Shown: positions 1 to 8,642, counted from the first letter of the stretch. The stretch is DNA of 64,000 bases from Thermotoga petrophila RKU-1 (GCF_000016785.1 NC_009486.1:1116001-1180000); one strand, 5' to 3'. The notes: a model not told the origin generated them from the letters alone. Numbers and translations: made by a program.

Positions 1-99
1 CTTCTTCAAAGATTGAACGTTGTTTGCTATATTTTCATCTCTATTCACAGCGCAGGCCTCAAAAACCACTGTAGCGGTTATTGCCTTCACCTCATTCAT
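1..99 (-). CDS. cas7: Cas7 (Cst2/DevR type), N-terminal part only
   Basis: This is the start of a reverse-strand gene that runs off the left edge; 33 codons are visible. The start ATG (97-99) overlaps the stop of cas8b in an ATGAATGA arrangement, so the two are translationally coupled. The visible residues (MNEVKAITATVVFEACAVNR, then DEN...NNVQSLKK) match the conserved opening of type I-B Cas7: a beta strand followed by an NRDE-like loop. Cas7 forms the crRNA-binding backbone of the Cascade effector complex. Order cas6-cas8b-cas7 supports the call. The rest of the operon (cas5, cas3, adaptation genes) would lie to the left, outside the window. Confidence 0.8.
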   Translation of the reverse strand, partial: MNEVKAITATVVFEACAVNRDENIANNVQSLKK

Positions 100-1633
100 T
101 CTCTTCACCTCCACTTATTATTCCACTCACGTAAGCAAACATCAAATTTTTGAAGTTCTCGTCGTTTTCTGAGAAAACCCTATTCAGCTCTTCGGGGAAT
201 GGTTTCTTGTTCGCCATATAAGTTTTCAAGAGCAAATGATATACCTCATCCTTTTTTGCAAGCCTTATTAACTCTAAAAGTCTGTATCTGGTGCGCTCAA
301 AAAGCTGGGAAACTTCTCTTCCAAGCTCTCTCATTTTCCAGACAGGAACCACCGTTTCCACCCCCAAAGTATTTCGTACTTCCTGAAAAAGTTCAGGTAT
401 CATCCAAGCATAATATCTCTTTTTCTTGGGATCGAATACTTCTATGTACTCTTTTATTTTGGAATCGTCCCCTGGATTGAGGAAGTACTTTAGCAGGAAA
501 TACTCAACTTCGATTAGTTTGTTTAGTCTTTCTGGATAGATGACTGTTTCAAAAATCTTGATGCTGTTTATGGAGTTCAGGATAGAAGATATCCTTGTGT
601 TCAGCAGAAGATCTACGGTCCTTTGAGGTACATAGTATACACTATAAGATTTACCATCGTAGTTCACAATTTCTATGTTTTGTCTCTCCCAAACACCTAA
701 AAGTCTCTGAAGTTTCATATGAACTTCTGCTACCGCTCTGGAAACTGAAAGTTCTATATTCAGATCCTTGTAAGCTTTTATTGCCTCGTTCAAGTACCAT
801 ATGGCTTTAAAAGAAGGAACATTTACAAAGATTTCTTTCTTACTATTTTTTGGAAAGACAAAGTGTCTAAACAAAGCAAATTGAGAACATAGATCACATA
901 AGTGGTATTCATTGTTTATATTCCAAAATGAATTTGGGAACTCTCCTTCTGAGGATGAAAATTCTTTGAAAAGAATTCTTGAAAATTGTTTCCTTTGACG
1001 AATAGATGTGTTCTCGCTTAATCTCAAAGGATTTCCGCAAAGGAAGCATCTTTCTGAGCCAGACAAATCTGGTTTTCTGAATATGGAACGAATAATTTCT
1101 GATAGATAAACTCTGAATTTTTCTTTTTCAGACTGTAGTAAGAAGTTCCTAAGCTCCTCAAGATCTCTATCATCAAACTTCGACAGAAGTTCCTTGGATT
1201 TCTTTTTGATCTGTGGTATCTTAATTTTTTTCTCTTTAACTTGTAATAAAATCTCTCTTTGTTGTTCATTGCTAACTAGTGGCAAAAGCTCGTCAATCTC
1301 CTTATTTGTAAGGCTAACATTTGCTATATAATTTTCATAATATCCGATATTACCTTTAAAGTAATTGTATGCTTTTTCTATACTTCCCTCTCTCTTTACT
1401 ATTTCTTCCATCATAAAAACAAACAGCCGAGGGAAAGTTACTCCTTCAAGATTGTCATTTTCGTACATCTCATCCAACATTTCATCCAACAAGATAACCG
1501 TTCCATCATCCTTGAGAATGTCCATAACTCCGAAAGAAATCTTTCCCTCTTTTGATTTTTCGTTTATAACTTTCAAAAAACCATAGACATTGGCGTTGTG
1601 AAGCCAACTCTGTGGATATATGACTATCGCCAC
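92..1633 (-). CDS. cas8b: Cas8b large subunit (Cst1, CXXC-CXXC type) of type I-B Cascade
   Basis: A 513-residue protein, the usual size for the Cst1/TM1802-like large subunit of type I-B effector complexes, which recognises the PAM and helps recruit Cas3. A zinc-binding pair is visible in the middle: CFLCG near residue 196 and CDLC near residue 248, the CXXC...CXXC signature that gives the family its name. The rest is mostly alpha-helical and lysine-rich. It starts 10 bp inside the end of cas6 and its own stop overlaps the cas7 start, so all three genes form one tightly packed operon. Family assignment rests on the zinc motif, length and gene order; the rest of the family is too diverse to check by eye. 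Confidence 0.82.
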   Translation of the reverse strand: MAIVIYPQSWLHNANVYGFLKVINEKSKEGKISFGVMDILKDDGTVILLDEMLDEMYENDNLEGVTFPRLFVFMMEEIVKREGSIEKAYNYFKGNIGYYENYIANVSLTNKEIDELLPLVSNEQQREILLQVKEKKIKIPQIKKKSKELLSKFDDRDLEELRNFLLQSEKEKFRVYLSEIIRSIFRKPDLSGSERCFLCGNPLRLSENTSIRQRKQFSRILFKEFSSSEGEFPNSFWNINNEYHLCDLCSQFALFRHFVFPKNSKKEIFVNVPSFKAIWYLNEAIKAYKDLNIELSVSRAVAEVHMKLQRLLGVWERQNIEIVNYDGKSYSVYYVPQRTVDLLLNTRISSILNSINSIKIFETVIYPERLNKLIEVEYFLLKYFLNPGDDSKIKEYIEVFDPKKKRYYAWMIPELFQEVRNTLGVETVVPVWKMRELGREVSQLFERTRYRLLELIRLAKKDEVYHLLLKTYMANKKPFPEELNRVFSENDENFKNLMFAYVSGIISGGEENE

Positions 1634-2349
1634 TCTTTCACCACCTTGAGCATTCCAAATCCCTGACCTGTCCTCACTCCTAACCCGTTTTCGTAGAGAA
1701 AATTCAAGATATTAAGGTTTCCAGAGAGCGTTATCGTGCCAGAGAATGCCTCTAGAACTCCTCCATAATGCTTGACAGGAACTTTCTTGAGATCTTTGCT
1801 CACAATGTTCACAGGTTTGAAGCCAGGTGCTTTAACACCAAATTTTTCGAAAATGTCTTTCAAAAGATCAAGACGAACTTTCAGGGAGTGGTTTAAAGCC
1901 TCTTCAAAATCATCATCTTCGGGATTTAAATAGTACCTATCTTTTTCTGATCGGGTTAGAACAGCACTTCCAAGTATCTTAAAATTTACCTTCTCGGAAG
2001 TTATCATCTTGGGTATAGGAAGATCCACTAATATTTCCGTGCCTTTGAAGAATGATTTGATACGATCAATATGGTTGTACAAATAGCCTATCATCTGTGG
2101 AATAGACGAAGAGAAATTAAAAAAAACAGGAGACTCAAACATAATGGAGTCTCCTGAGATTTCCTTTATTCTCCTGAATCCAACGCTGAAAACATACGGC
2201 TTTGGAATTCTATCATGGGACAGCACTATTTCCTCAAACGGAGTTCCTTCATAGACCCGCTTCAACACGGACATGAAAATACGCCTGTAGTCAACCGGAA
2301 AAACCTCTTGGGAGTTATCTTTAAAAAAGATCCTGAAGAATATCCTCAT
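1624..2349 (-). CDS. cas6: Cas6 endoribonuclease of the type I-B operon
   Basis: A 241-residue RAMP protein with the typical Cas6 ending, a glycine-rich loop (GLGVRTGQGFGMLKVV) just before the C-terminus. Cas6 cuts the CRISPR repeat RNA to make crRNAs. I start it at the ATG at 2347-2349, because AGGAGG lies eight bases upstream; a longer frame adds 13 residues but has no such site. It is the first gene of the reverse-strand cas operon and sits just downstream of the decayed array at 2486-2647, reading the same way. It is clearly different in sequence from the second Cas6 at 12498-13250, although both would face the same 30-bp repeat. Confidence 0.85.
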   Translation of the reverse strand: MRIFFRIFFKDNSQEVFPVDYRRIFMSVLKRVYEGTPFEEIVLSHDRIPKPYVFSVGFRRIKEISGDSIMFESPVFFNFSSSIPQMIGYLYNHIDRIKSFFKGTEILVDLPIPKMITSEKVNFKILGSAVLTRSEKDRYYLNPEDDDFEEALNHSLKVRLDLLKDIFEKFGVKAPGFKPVNIVSKDLKKVPVKHYGGVLEAFSGTITLSGNLNILNFLYENGLGVRTGQGFGMLKVVKEWR

Positions 2350-2485
2350 TGTAAAGACCTCCTGATTGAAAGAATCCTGTGAGATCAAAAGTTAGAAAAG
2401 ACGAAAGCGGAGATCTTGCTTTAAATTCAACAAGAGGCAATTCAATATTAAAGAAATAAAAAATTCGACAAACAAATACTCAATG
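2350..2485 (-). other. Intergenic region between decayed array and cas6
   Basis: AT-rich spacer between the decayed array and cas6. On the reverse strand there is a weak promoter-like pair, TTGTCG (2466-2471) and TAATAT (2445-2450), but the 15-bp spacing is short, so I do not claim it. No terminator hairpin is visible, so transcripts that start in the leader could run through the array into cas6. Confidence 0.4.
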
Positions 2486-2647
2486 ATTTCAATACCTCCA
2501 GGGAATCATCGAAGCTGAAGGGAGATTCTTCTCCCGGAAAATATGAAAAACATTTCCATACCTCTAAGGATGTATTGAAACTGGAGAAGTTGTCCAGGGA
2601 ACTTTCTCCCTACATCGGTTTCCATACCTCTAAGGAACTATTGAAAC
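2486..2647 (-). CRISPR. Decayed CRISPR array, 3 repeats and 2 spacers, reverse orientation
   Basis: Three 30-bp repeats at 2486-2515, 2552-2581 and 2618-2647, separated by two 36-bp spacers. Compared with the intact array at 55790, the leader-proximal copy (2618) has one mismatch, the middle copy three and the distal copy about seven. Repeat decay therefore rises away from the leader, as expected for the old end of an array. Orientation is set by the leader at 2648-3180 and by the repeat sequence reading on the reverse strand. The array is very short, and only the leader-proximal repeat looks functional. Confidence 0.93.
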
Positions 2648-3180
2648 CCGTTGAGTTCAAGAGAAATTATACCACAAACACACTCTGAAAGCAAGATGTT
2701 TTTTGACCTTCCATATCCTCCCTTTCCATAAACCATTCTAACACACAAGAGAGCACCTTCAAGTACTGTTTGGAAAAATGGAATAATTGCATAGTCAAAC
2801 AAGAAAAGAACACAAGCAAAAAACAGAAGATAAATTATATCAACCTACGTCGGGGCATTTTGAGGTGTTTTTGGTGAAAATCGATTAGTTCCATGTTTCA
2901 CAAATAGATGAAAGAAGGTATTCCTCAGTGTGTTAGAAGTTAACTACTAATTTCTCGAATTCAAAGCACTTACACGTCATCGATTACCACAAATTCTCTT
3001 CATATTGTCTCTTCATATCATCCATTATTCCCTTTTTAACGCATAGCTTCCGGTACCAGAAAGGCGCATGAAATTTTTCGTTACCGGTAATTGCATACTC
3101 TGTATCGATCTTCCAATGCCAAGTACACACATCACCTACTTTGTGAATGATTGGAACTAACCTGGTTTGTATGCATAAAA
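2648..3180 (-). repeat. CRISPR leader, left arm of a 530-bp inverted repeat
   Basis: The reverse complement of this stretch matches 55255-55789 with about 20 differences by hand alignment. The 230 bases next to the first repeat are almost identical. A promoter is preserved on the reverse strand: TTGCTT (2689-2694), 17-bp spacer, TATAAT (2666-2671), placing the transcript start about 12 bases before the first repeat. The distal part contains an open frame without a start codon (2984-3184) that is shared with the other copy. No gene is called here. Confidence 0.9.
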
Positions 3181-3281
3181 TACATTAAGATTAGACTAAT
3201 AAAGATTTTTCTAACATCACCTTCTGAAATACTTCCAGATGTTAAAATATCAGAGAAGCTTTCGCCGTGGAGGTGATCTTT

Positions 3282-3632
3282 GTGAATCCCTACGAAGTTC
3301 TTGGTGTTCCACCCGGTGCTTCAAAAGAAGAGATAGAGAAAGCTTACAGAGAGCTGGTGAAAAAGTACCATCCAGACCGATACAAGGATCATCCTCTCAG
3401 GGATCTTGCGGAAGAAAAAATGAAGCAGATCAACGAAGCGTACGCTGTATTGATGAGTGGTGAGTTTTCAGAAACGCCCAGGCAGGAAAATGTGTTTAAC
3501 ACGTTCTATTCCATGGGATACAGATACAGAGGGAACGACGACTGCCGTGACATACTTGCATGTCTTGGGTGTGCGTGGTGTACAGATACCTGCTGTGAAG
3601 CGTGCGGGGGGGACTGCATCCCTTGCATGTGA
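3282..3632 (+). CDS. Small J-domain protein with cysteine-rich tail
   Basis: A 116-residue protein. Residues 1-60 are a J-domain with YHPDRY, the HPD motif that stimulates Hsp70 (DnaK) ATPase. There is no Gly/Phe region and no classic DnaJ zinc domain. Instead the last 30 residues hold nine cysteines: C at 'DDCRD', then [20 protein letters not shown], which suggests a metal site. The start is GTG at 3282: GGAGGTG ends seven bases before it, whereas the upstream in-frame GTG at 3267 overlaps that SD. The stop overlaps the next gene (ATGTGA), and a third gene follows at once, so the three form an operon. A guess is a co-chaperone for assembling a particular client; that is inference. Confidence 0.8.
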   Translation: MNPYEVLGVPPGASKEEIEKAYRELVKKYHPDRYKDHPLRDLAEEKMKQINEAYAVLMSGEFSETPRQENVFNTFYSMGYRYRGNDDCRDILACLGCAWCTDTCCEACGGDCIPCM

Positions 3633-4093
3633 AGAAAGTCGCTTATGGGGGGCTCATTTCCGCTCTCGTTGTTCTTCTACTCTACATTGGAAACTTCACG
3701 AAGAGCAAGATATTCTTTGCCGCTTTGAGCAGTGTTTTCACAGGGGTTCTTGTGGAACTTTTCGGGGTCGGATCTGTTCCAATCATAATCGCTACGAATG
3801 TTCTTGTGTTTCTTCTTGTTCCTAATCCAGGCTATGCTTCGCTCTTTTTCGTGCTTTCTTTTTACGGTTTTCTCAGAAAGAAACCGATTCTCATCAGGTT
3901 TCTCTACTTGAACGCTTCTACACTGCTTTTGGTGCTTTTTGCCTCAAAATTCTTCAATGCTGAACTACCTGATGTTTCCTTTTTTCTCTACGCACTCGGC
4001 TTTCTTGGAGTTCAGGTTGCGTTCTTCGTCTATGACTATCTGTACAACCGGATCCTTCAAGAACTTCTCAGAATCATCAGGGGGAAAAATTGA
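3629..4093 (+). CDS. Small integral membrane protein, function unknown
   Basis: A 154-residue hydrophobic protein with about four or five membrane segments, roughly at residues 5-20, 25-50, 55-75, 85-105 and 115-140, and a basic C-terminus. I do not recognise the family. It probably starts at the GTG at 3629, which overlaps the stop of the J-domain gene by four bases. The SD there is poor, so translation is probably coupled. It lies between a J-domain protein and a DUF5685 protein and may be their membrane anchor or partner, which is inference from position only. Confidence 0.65.
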   Translation: MKKVAYGGLISALVVLLLYIGNFTKSKIFFAALSSVFTGVLVELFGVGSVPIIIATNVLVFLLVPNPGYASLFFVLSFYGFLRKKPILIRFLYLNASTLLLVLFASKFFNAELPDVSFFLYALGFLGVQVAFFVYDYLYNRILQELLRIIRGKN

Positions 4094-4908
4094 TGTTTGG
4101 ATATATCAAACCCTTGAAGTGCGAACTGAAAGTGAAGGAGTACGAAGAATTTAGAAGGTACTACTGCGGTGTCTGCAAAGCTTTGAAAAAGTATTCAATC
4201 ATTCCGCGTTTCCTCCTCACCTACGAAGCCGCATCACTTGGACTTCTTCTTTCAAGTCTGAACAACAGCGATTTGAAAAGAAAAAGAGAACTCTGCATCT
4301 TCACCCTCAAAAAGGTGGATTTTTACTCCTCGAGTGAAATAGACGAAGTGGCTCGTATCTTCGTTGCTCTCCTCCGTGAAAAGTTGAAAGACAACTACAT
4401 AGACAGAAAAAATCCTGTTTATCTATTTGCGAGCGCTTTTTTGAAGAAAGATCCCGAAATATCCAGACTTTTTGAGAACTTCTACGAAATGGAAAGAAAG
4501 GAACAAGATTTCGAAATCCTCGCAGAAAAACAGGGCAAAATAGTTGGAACAATCCTCAGCAAAATGGTTAAGGAAGAAACCCAGAGAAAAATTCTTTACT
4601 ACCTTGGTCTGTCCCTTGGAAAATGGCTCTACATCATAGACGCACTGGATGACTTTGAAAAGGATAAGAGAAAAAACGTGTTCAACCCGCTCGTCAAGAA
4701 ATACAACGGTGACCTTGAAAAGGCGCGATCCGAACTGAGACCCCAACTGAAGAAATGTATTGATGAAATGTGGAAGGCTTACGACCTTCTCGATATAAAG
4801 AGGAACAAGACTATACTTGATAACATCGTATACCTTGGGATACCATTCATCACAGAAAACGTTTTGATAGGCAAAACCTGTAACTTAAATCACTCAACGA
4901 TCCTGTAG
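4093..4908 (+). CDS. DUF5685 family protein
   Basis: A 271-residue, largely alpha-helical protein that opens with FGYIKPLKCELKVKEY, then YYCGVCKAL near residue 25, which I recognise as the DUF5685 pattern (function unknown). The CxxC motif may bind metal. A later DALDDFEKDKRKN stretch resembles the acidic motif of helical prenyl-transferase-like folds, but I make no functional claim. The start ATG overlaps the previous stop (TGATG) and has AGGGGG nine bases upstream. Members of this family often sit beside J-domain-like genes, as here. The 3' end overlaps the convergent RAMP-like gene by 19 bases, with no visible terminator between them. Confidence 0.7.
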   Translation: MFGYIKPLKCELKVKEYEEFRRYYCGVCKALKKYSIIPRFLLTYEAASLGLLLSSLNNSDLKRKRELCIFTLKKVDFYSSSEIDEVARIFVALLREKLKDNYIDRKNPVYLFASAFLKKDPEISRLFENFYEMERKEQDFEILAEKQGKIVGTILSKMVKEETQRKILYYLGLSLGKWLYIIDALDDFEKDKRKNVFNPLVKKYNGDLEKARSELRPQLKKCIDEMWKAYDLLDIKRNKTILDNIVYLGIPFITENVLIGKTCNLNHSTIL

Positions 4909-5477
4909 ATCTCCACATCTCCATGTCCGTACCTTCTGTTCTCACCGGTACCGCAAAGCCTCGAGAGTTTCACCAGAGCGGTTGTTTCAGGGGTGAGGGT
5001 TTTCAAGGTCATGATAACACCGTTTTTTGTGCTTCTCAGAGAAACCGGCTGGAAGGCAGGTTCAACCTCGACACCGAGGAAGAGTTTCATGTCTTCTTTC
5101 GTCTGCTTCAGTGAGAAACCCTTTGCTCCTTTCACCTTCAAAGTGAACACCCCGGGTGAGTCGAAAAGATCTCTCTTTTCGTATATTTCGACGTAGGCTC
5201 TTCCGGGTTTCACGACTGCGTTCAAAACACGGGGAACGTTGAGAACCAAGAAGTGAAAGAGCGAAGAAAGGGGCGAGGAGATAACAAGAGCGTAACCACT
5301 CCTCGCCCGAAACGGACCGATCACCCTCATTGTTCCATCCGGTGCTTCTTCCACGAAGGAAGCCACCGCTGGATCGATGGACTCGATTTTTGAGAGGACA
5401 AACTCCCACTTCTTTTCATCCGATATGAACTCTTCTTCTACGTAGATTGGGAATCTTCCAACCACAGCGCGCACCAT
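4890..5477 (-). CDS. RAMP-like protein at the end of the csm operon, unnamed
   Basis: A 195-residue protein. Its C-terminus has LCGTGENRRYGHGDVEIYRI, the glycine-rich loop plus final strand typical of RAMP (Cas6/Cas7-like) ferredoxin folds. The preceding strands (VIMTLKTLTPETTALVKLSRL) fit a Cas6-like second domain. It does not look like Csm1-Csm5, which are all present upstream. The frame overlaps the end of csm5 by 40 bases, unusually long for this operon, and no good SD precedes the ATG at 5477, so the true start could be a GTG slightly downstream. It may be an extra Csm subunit, a Cas6 paralogue or a crRNA maturation factor. I cannot tell which; no catalytic residue is obvious. Confidence 0.7.
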   Translation of the reverse strand: MVRAVVGRFPIYVEEEFISDEKKWEFVLSKIESIDPAVASFVEEAPDGTMRVIGPFRARSGYALVISSPLSSLFHFLVLNVPRVLNAVVKPGRAYVEIYEKRDLFDSPGVFTLKVKGAKGFSLKQTKEDMKLFLGVEVEPAFQPVSLRSTKNGVIMTLKTLTPETTALVKLSRLCGTGENRRYGHGDVEIYRIVE

Positions 5478-6577
5478 CCTATCGGAGATATCACTCTGTA
5501 ACTGTTGTTTTCACTCTGAACGAGGTATCTCCTCGTGAGAGGAGCTTCGTCATCTTTATGATCCTTTATAATGTTTCTCACCTGTTTTCTTGTTTCCTCG
5601 TCAAGGAGAATGAAGAGCGAATTTGCCATGAGTCCTCCTCCGTATCCTACGTGTATGAGTACGTACTTCTTGTTTTGAAGCACTTTCTCTATCTTTTGGA
5701 ATCTCTCTTCGATCTTGCTGGTGTCAAGACCTTTAAAATTCTCCTTTGCCTTTTCAAAGCGTTCTCTTTCGAATTTGAAAACTTCAGAGTAGAACTCGTT
5801 CACGATCGAAAAGATCTCTTCAATACTTTTGGGAAGTTCTACTCTGTAGTGTTTTCTCACGTGTGTGAGAAAGTAATCGTATTCTTCTTTCACAAACCTC
5901 ACATCAAAGACGAAATCTCTGTTGATAGGAACAAACTCCAGAGAGAAAGTTTTGGGGTGACTGTTGGGACGAGCTACGTAGAAGATCCCGACATCGTGCA
6001 CAACCACCTGAGTTTTCAGTGTTTGAGAATCAGAAATTCTGAGAAAGCGGAAGTAGTCGGTGTTGATCCCTCTTGGATCGAATCTGAACAATCCATTCAG
6101 AAATTCATTGGTCCCGTAGAATGTTCTTTTATGATTTTTTTTATGATTTTTAATATCTTCCTGTACCCTCTTGCGGAATTCTTCAAGAAGATTCCTGTTG
6201 TTCCTCAAAACGTGCCAGGTGAGTGCAAGTTTTACAGCGCCCTTCAACGAACTTCCTGGGATATAAACGCTTCCGTCGGGATGGTGAACAACTTCAGGAA
6301 TCTCCGGATTTCTTTTTCCACTTGAGAAATCTGAGTAGAGGCTTACTTCATAGAAAACACCATCTTCCACGTTTTCTACTTCCTTCAAAGTGAGAGTTTT
6401 AGAAAGCTCCTTTGTGATTTGAGGACGTTTCCTCAAAACTTCAAGAAATTTTCTTGTATTAAGCCTCACAGCTGTTTTTTTGTTGTCTTCTTCTTTTAGA
6501 ACAACAAGGTTGCATGGAGGATATTTTTCACCGCTTCCTATGTGAAGGGGGGTCAGTGTTTTGAGAGTCACCTTCAT
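5438..6577 (-). CDS. csm5: Csm5, type III-A effector subunit
   Basis: A 379-residue RAMP protein. Conserved features: LTPLHIGSGEKYPP at residues 8-21, IPGSSLKGAVK near residue 107, and HVGYGGGL near residue 322, the glycine-rich loop. Csm5 caps the 3' side of the crRNA in the Csm complex and recruits nucleases for crRNA trimming. The start ATG follows GGTGATAGGAA and overlaps the end of csm4 by four bases. Position after csm4 and the IPGSSLKGA signature make this secure. Confidence 0.9.
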   Translation of the reverse strand: MKVTLKTLTPLHIGSGEKYPPCNLVVLKEEDNKKTAVRLNTRKFLEVLRKRPQITKELSKTLTLKEVENVEDGVFYEVSLYSDFSSGKRNPEIPEVVHHPDGSVYIPGSSLKGAVKLALTWHVLRNNRNLLEEFRKRVQEDIKNHKKNHKRTFYGTNEFLNGLFRFDPRGINTDYFRFLRISDSQTLKTQVVVHDVGIFYVARPNSHPKTFSLEFVPINRDFVFDVRFVKEEYDYFLTHVRKHYRVELPKSIEEIFSIVNEFYSEVFKFERERFEKAKENFKGLDTSKIEERFQKIEKVLQNKKYVLIHVGYGGGLMANSLFILLDEETRKQVRNIIKDHKDDEAPLTRRYLVQSENNSYRVISPIGWCALWLEDSQST

Positions 6578-7452
6578 TTCCTATCACCACCGAAAGCCAC
6601 GCAGAGTGGAGACGTCTGAACAAAATAGTCCTCTATCTTCAACACCCCACGGCCCTCTGGCTTGAAAGGAAACACAGAACCTTCCTGAACATAGAAAAGC
6701 TCTTTCTTCACTTTCATTTCGTCGTGTTTCACGCCACGTCTTTTTATTATCCTGTAGTATCCTTCGTTTATCTTTGCTCTCTCTTCTGTGGAAGGCACAA
6801 ACAGCGACAGGGTGAGATAGTACTCACCCTCTTCCGGGAAATCTGGAGCATTTTCGAACTCAGCATTGAAAAGTCCGTATCCGTAAGTTGAGTCAGCGCC
6901 TATTCCACTATCTCCAAGAGACTTGACAGCTGTTTTGAAAAGATCCTCGTATTCATCGGGAAATTCTGCCAGAAATGCTGGGGTGAACCCCTCTTTTACG
7001 AAAGCAACTTCCACAAAGTAGAGATTGGAGGAACTCGTTATCCTGTCGAGGGAATTTCTTGGAATCCTCACTATCTCCACCGGATTTTCCTTGCAGACAG
7101 CACCGCTTGCTTTCTTTATCGACTGATAATTAGCAAGCTTGTCCAGGAAAACGTAACTTGCTTTCTTCAGCTCCTTTGGACTTTCCTCATCATCTTCTTC
7201 CAACGAATAGGTGTTGTAAAGAAAAGGTTTTGGAACAAGAAGGCGATCACCGCGAACGAACAGAAGAGAAGAGACCTTCAACTTTCTCGCAAAGTCCTCG
7301 GCTTTCTCAGACCACTTGAAAGCGTGGTACACAACAGCACCGTAGATGGTATCGGAATGGATGGTGGGGAGGGTGGAATCGGTCTCGTTCCCCCTACCCA
7401 CCCTGAAACCACTTCTGAAACTCATCTTCACCAGAAGGCGCACTCCTATCAC
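6574..7452 (-). CDS. csm4: Csm4, type III-A effector subunit
   Basis: A 292-residue Cas5-group RAMP that binds the 5' handle of the crRNA and contacts Cas10. Seen: an N-terminal strand followed by SGFRVGRGNE, then IHSDTIYGAVVYHAF near residue 31 (the conserved PSDTL/HSDT-type motif), and GIGADSTYGYGLF near residue 186, a glycine-rich loop. The listed start is the GTG at 7450-7452, overlapping the csm3 stop. A second GTG three codons later (7443) is better spaced from the GGGTGAT sequence and may be the real start. It is coupled to csm3 and csm5 by four-base overlaps. Confidence 0.88.
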   Translation of the reverse strand: MIGVRLLVKMSFRSGFRVGRGNETDSTLPTIHSDTIYGAVVYHAFKWSEKAEDFARKLKVSSLLFVRGDRLLVPKPFLYNTYSLEEDDEESPKELKKASYVFLDKLANYQSIKKASGAVCKENPVEIVRIPRNSLDRITSSSNLYFVEVAFVKEGFTPAFLAEFPDEYEDLFKTAVKSLGDSGIGADSTYGYGLFNAEFENAPDFPEEGEYYLTLSLFVPSTEERAKINEGYYRIIKRRGVKHDEMKVKKELFYVQEGSVFPFKPEGRGVLKIEDYFVQTSPLCVAFGGDRK

Positions 7453-8192
7453 CCTTTCACGATTTCGGGGATGGCTTTCTTAAAGCCCTCAACACCACCT
7501 TTGACCTCTTTTTCTACGGGTGTTCCCTCTCCTTTGTAGTAATCGGCGCTCTTGAAGATCACTTTTTCTATACTGAACTTCACTTTTCCGTATCCTCTGC
7601 TTCCGTTTCCACCGAGATAGTCGTCTTCGAGAAGCTCCAGAGCTGTGGCTATATTTTCGAGGTCTTCCTTTATGTGCTTTTCGTTCTCTGCTGTGTAGAT
7701 GATCTCGAATTCAAATTCCGCACCTGCGGGAATTCTTTCAAAGCTTCTCGGATCGGCTTTACAGGTGACTCTGTCCAGTGCGTTCTCTGTTTTCCATTCC
7801 GTGTATGGAAGGTCGGTTTCCATGCTGAGGAGTTTCGTTTTCGAATCTTCCGTGAGGAACGCATCTCTGACAAGAAGGCGTGAAGGGATGTTATTTCCTT
7901 CTTTCGAGGTCGAACCAAACACCCTGCAGACTTTGCATTCCCTTTCTTCGCATTCGTGTCTTCTTACCTTGTTCCCAGATATATCCAGATTCAACAACCT
8001 TTCCATCAGGCTTCTCATCTTTCCTTTCACAGAGCTTCCGGGGATGTAGGGTTCTCCCGTGAGAGGATTTCTGATAACGGGATTGTCTATACCACCGATG
8101 TTCACACCGAGCTCCTGACCTCCGATCCTAAGACCTGTTTCCAGAATGATCTTTCCCTTTATGATGTACTTTCCGAGTATCGGCCTTTCCAC
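7449..8192 (-). CDS. csm3: Csm3, target-RNA-cleaving backbone subunit
   Basis: A 247-residue Cas7-group RAMP that forms the Csm backbone and cuts target RNA at 6-nt intervals. The expected catalytic aspartate is present: GIDNPVIRNP, D36, equivalent to D33 of characterised Csm3. Also seen are IPGSSVKGKMRSLME near residue 50, a cysteine cluster HECEERECKVC near residue 79 (zinc-binding in this family) and the glycine loop GGNGSRGYGKVKF near residue 195. GTG start with GGAGG eight bases upstream. The initiation region is nearly the same as that of csm2 upstream. Confidence 0.92.
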   Translation of the reverse strand: MERPILGKYIIKGKIILETGLRIGGQELGVNIGGIDNPVIRNPLTGEPYIPGSSVKGKMRSLMERLLNLDISGNKVRRHECEERECKVCRVFGSTSKEGNNIPSRLLVRDAFLTEDSKTKLLSMETDLPYTEWKTENALDRVTCKADPRSFERIPAGAEFEFEIIYTAENEKHIKEDLENIATALELLEDDYLGGNGSRGYGKVKFSIEKVIFKSADYYKGEGTPVEKEVKGGVEGFKKAIPEIVKG

Positions 8193-8205
8193 CGCTCATC
8201 CCTCC

Positions 8206-8628
8206 TTATCTTCTGGCTGTCCTTCTGTTGCTTTTTTCGGATTCAGAATGGAATTTGTGATACGCAAGGATTGCATCGTAGAACTTTTTGAATTTCTCAA
8301 ACTCGTCAGGAGTCTTTATCTCGTCTATGAGAGGTTCAAGTATCTCCTTCAATTCACTGATACCTTCGATATCCCTTCCAACCTGATATGCGAGAAATAT
8401 CTTCATGAAGTGAAGCTCGTTAAGGATCTCTTCGTTGAACTTCTCCGGGTTATCCCTGTAGTCCTTCTTTTTGTAGATGTAGTTGCTCCAGATTTTGGTT
8501 AAGTGACCATGAAACTTTCTGAGCTGGTTTGTCTTCAGCTTTCCAGAAAGTTCCCTTCCGATTTCCTCTGCCTTTCTCACAAGGTCCTTCAAATCTTCTT
8601 TGAGAGAAACACCCTGAGAAACTGCCAC
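8206..8628 (-). CDS. csm2: Csm2, small subunit (Cas11)
   Basis: A 140-residue, almost entirely helical, highly charged protein between cas10 and csm3, the standard place of csm2. It has the family's length and a basic ending (SNRRTARR). Csm2 forms the inner filament of the complex beside the crRNA-target duplex. GTG start with GGAGG eight bases upstream. The 18-base initiation segment (AAGGAGGGATGAGCGGTG) is the same as in front of csm3. Identity rests mainly on gene order and fold type, since Csm2 sequences are poorly conserved. Confidence 0.85.
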   Translation of the reverse strand: MAVSQGVSLKEDLKDLVRKAEEIGRELSGKLKTNQLRKFHGHLTKIWSNYIYKKKDYRDNPEKFNEEILNELHFMKIFLAYQVGRDIEGISELKEILEPLIDEIKTPDEFEKFKKFYDAILAYHKFHSESEKSNRRTARR

Positions 8629-8642
8629 CGCTCATCCCTCCT

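Noticed and set aside
5447-6325. A 292-codon forward open frame opposite csm5
   Set aside because: Shadow of csm5; no recognisable domain or start signal.
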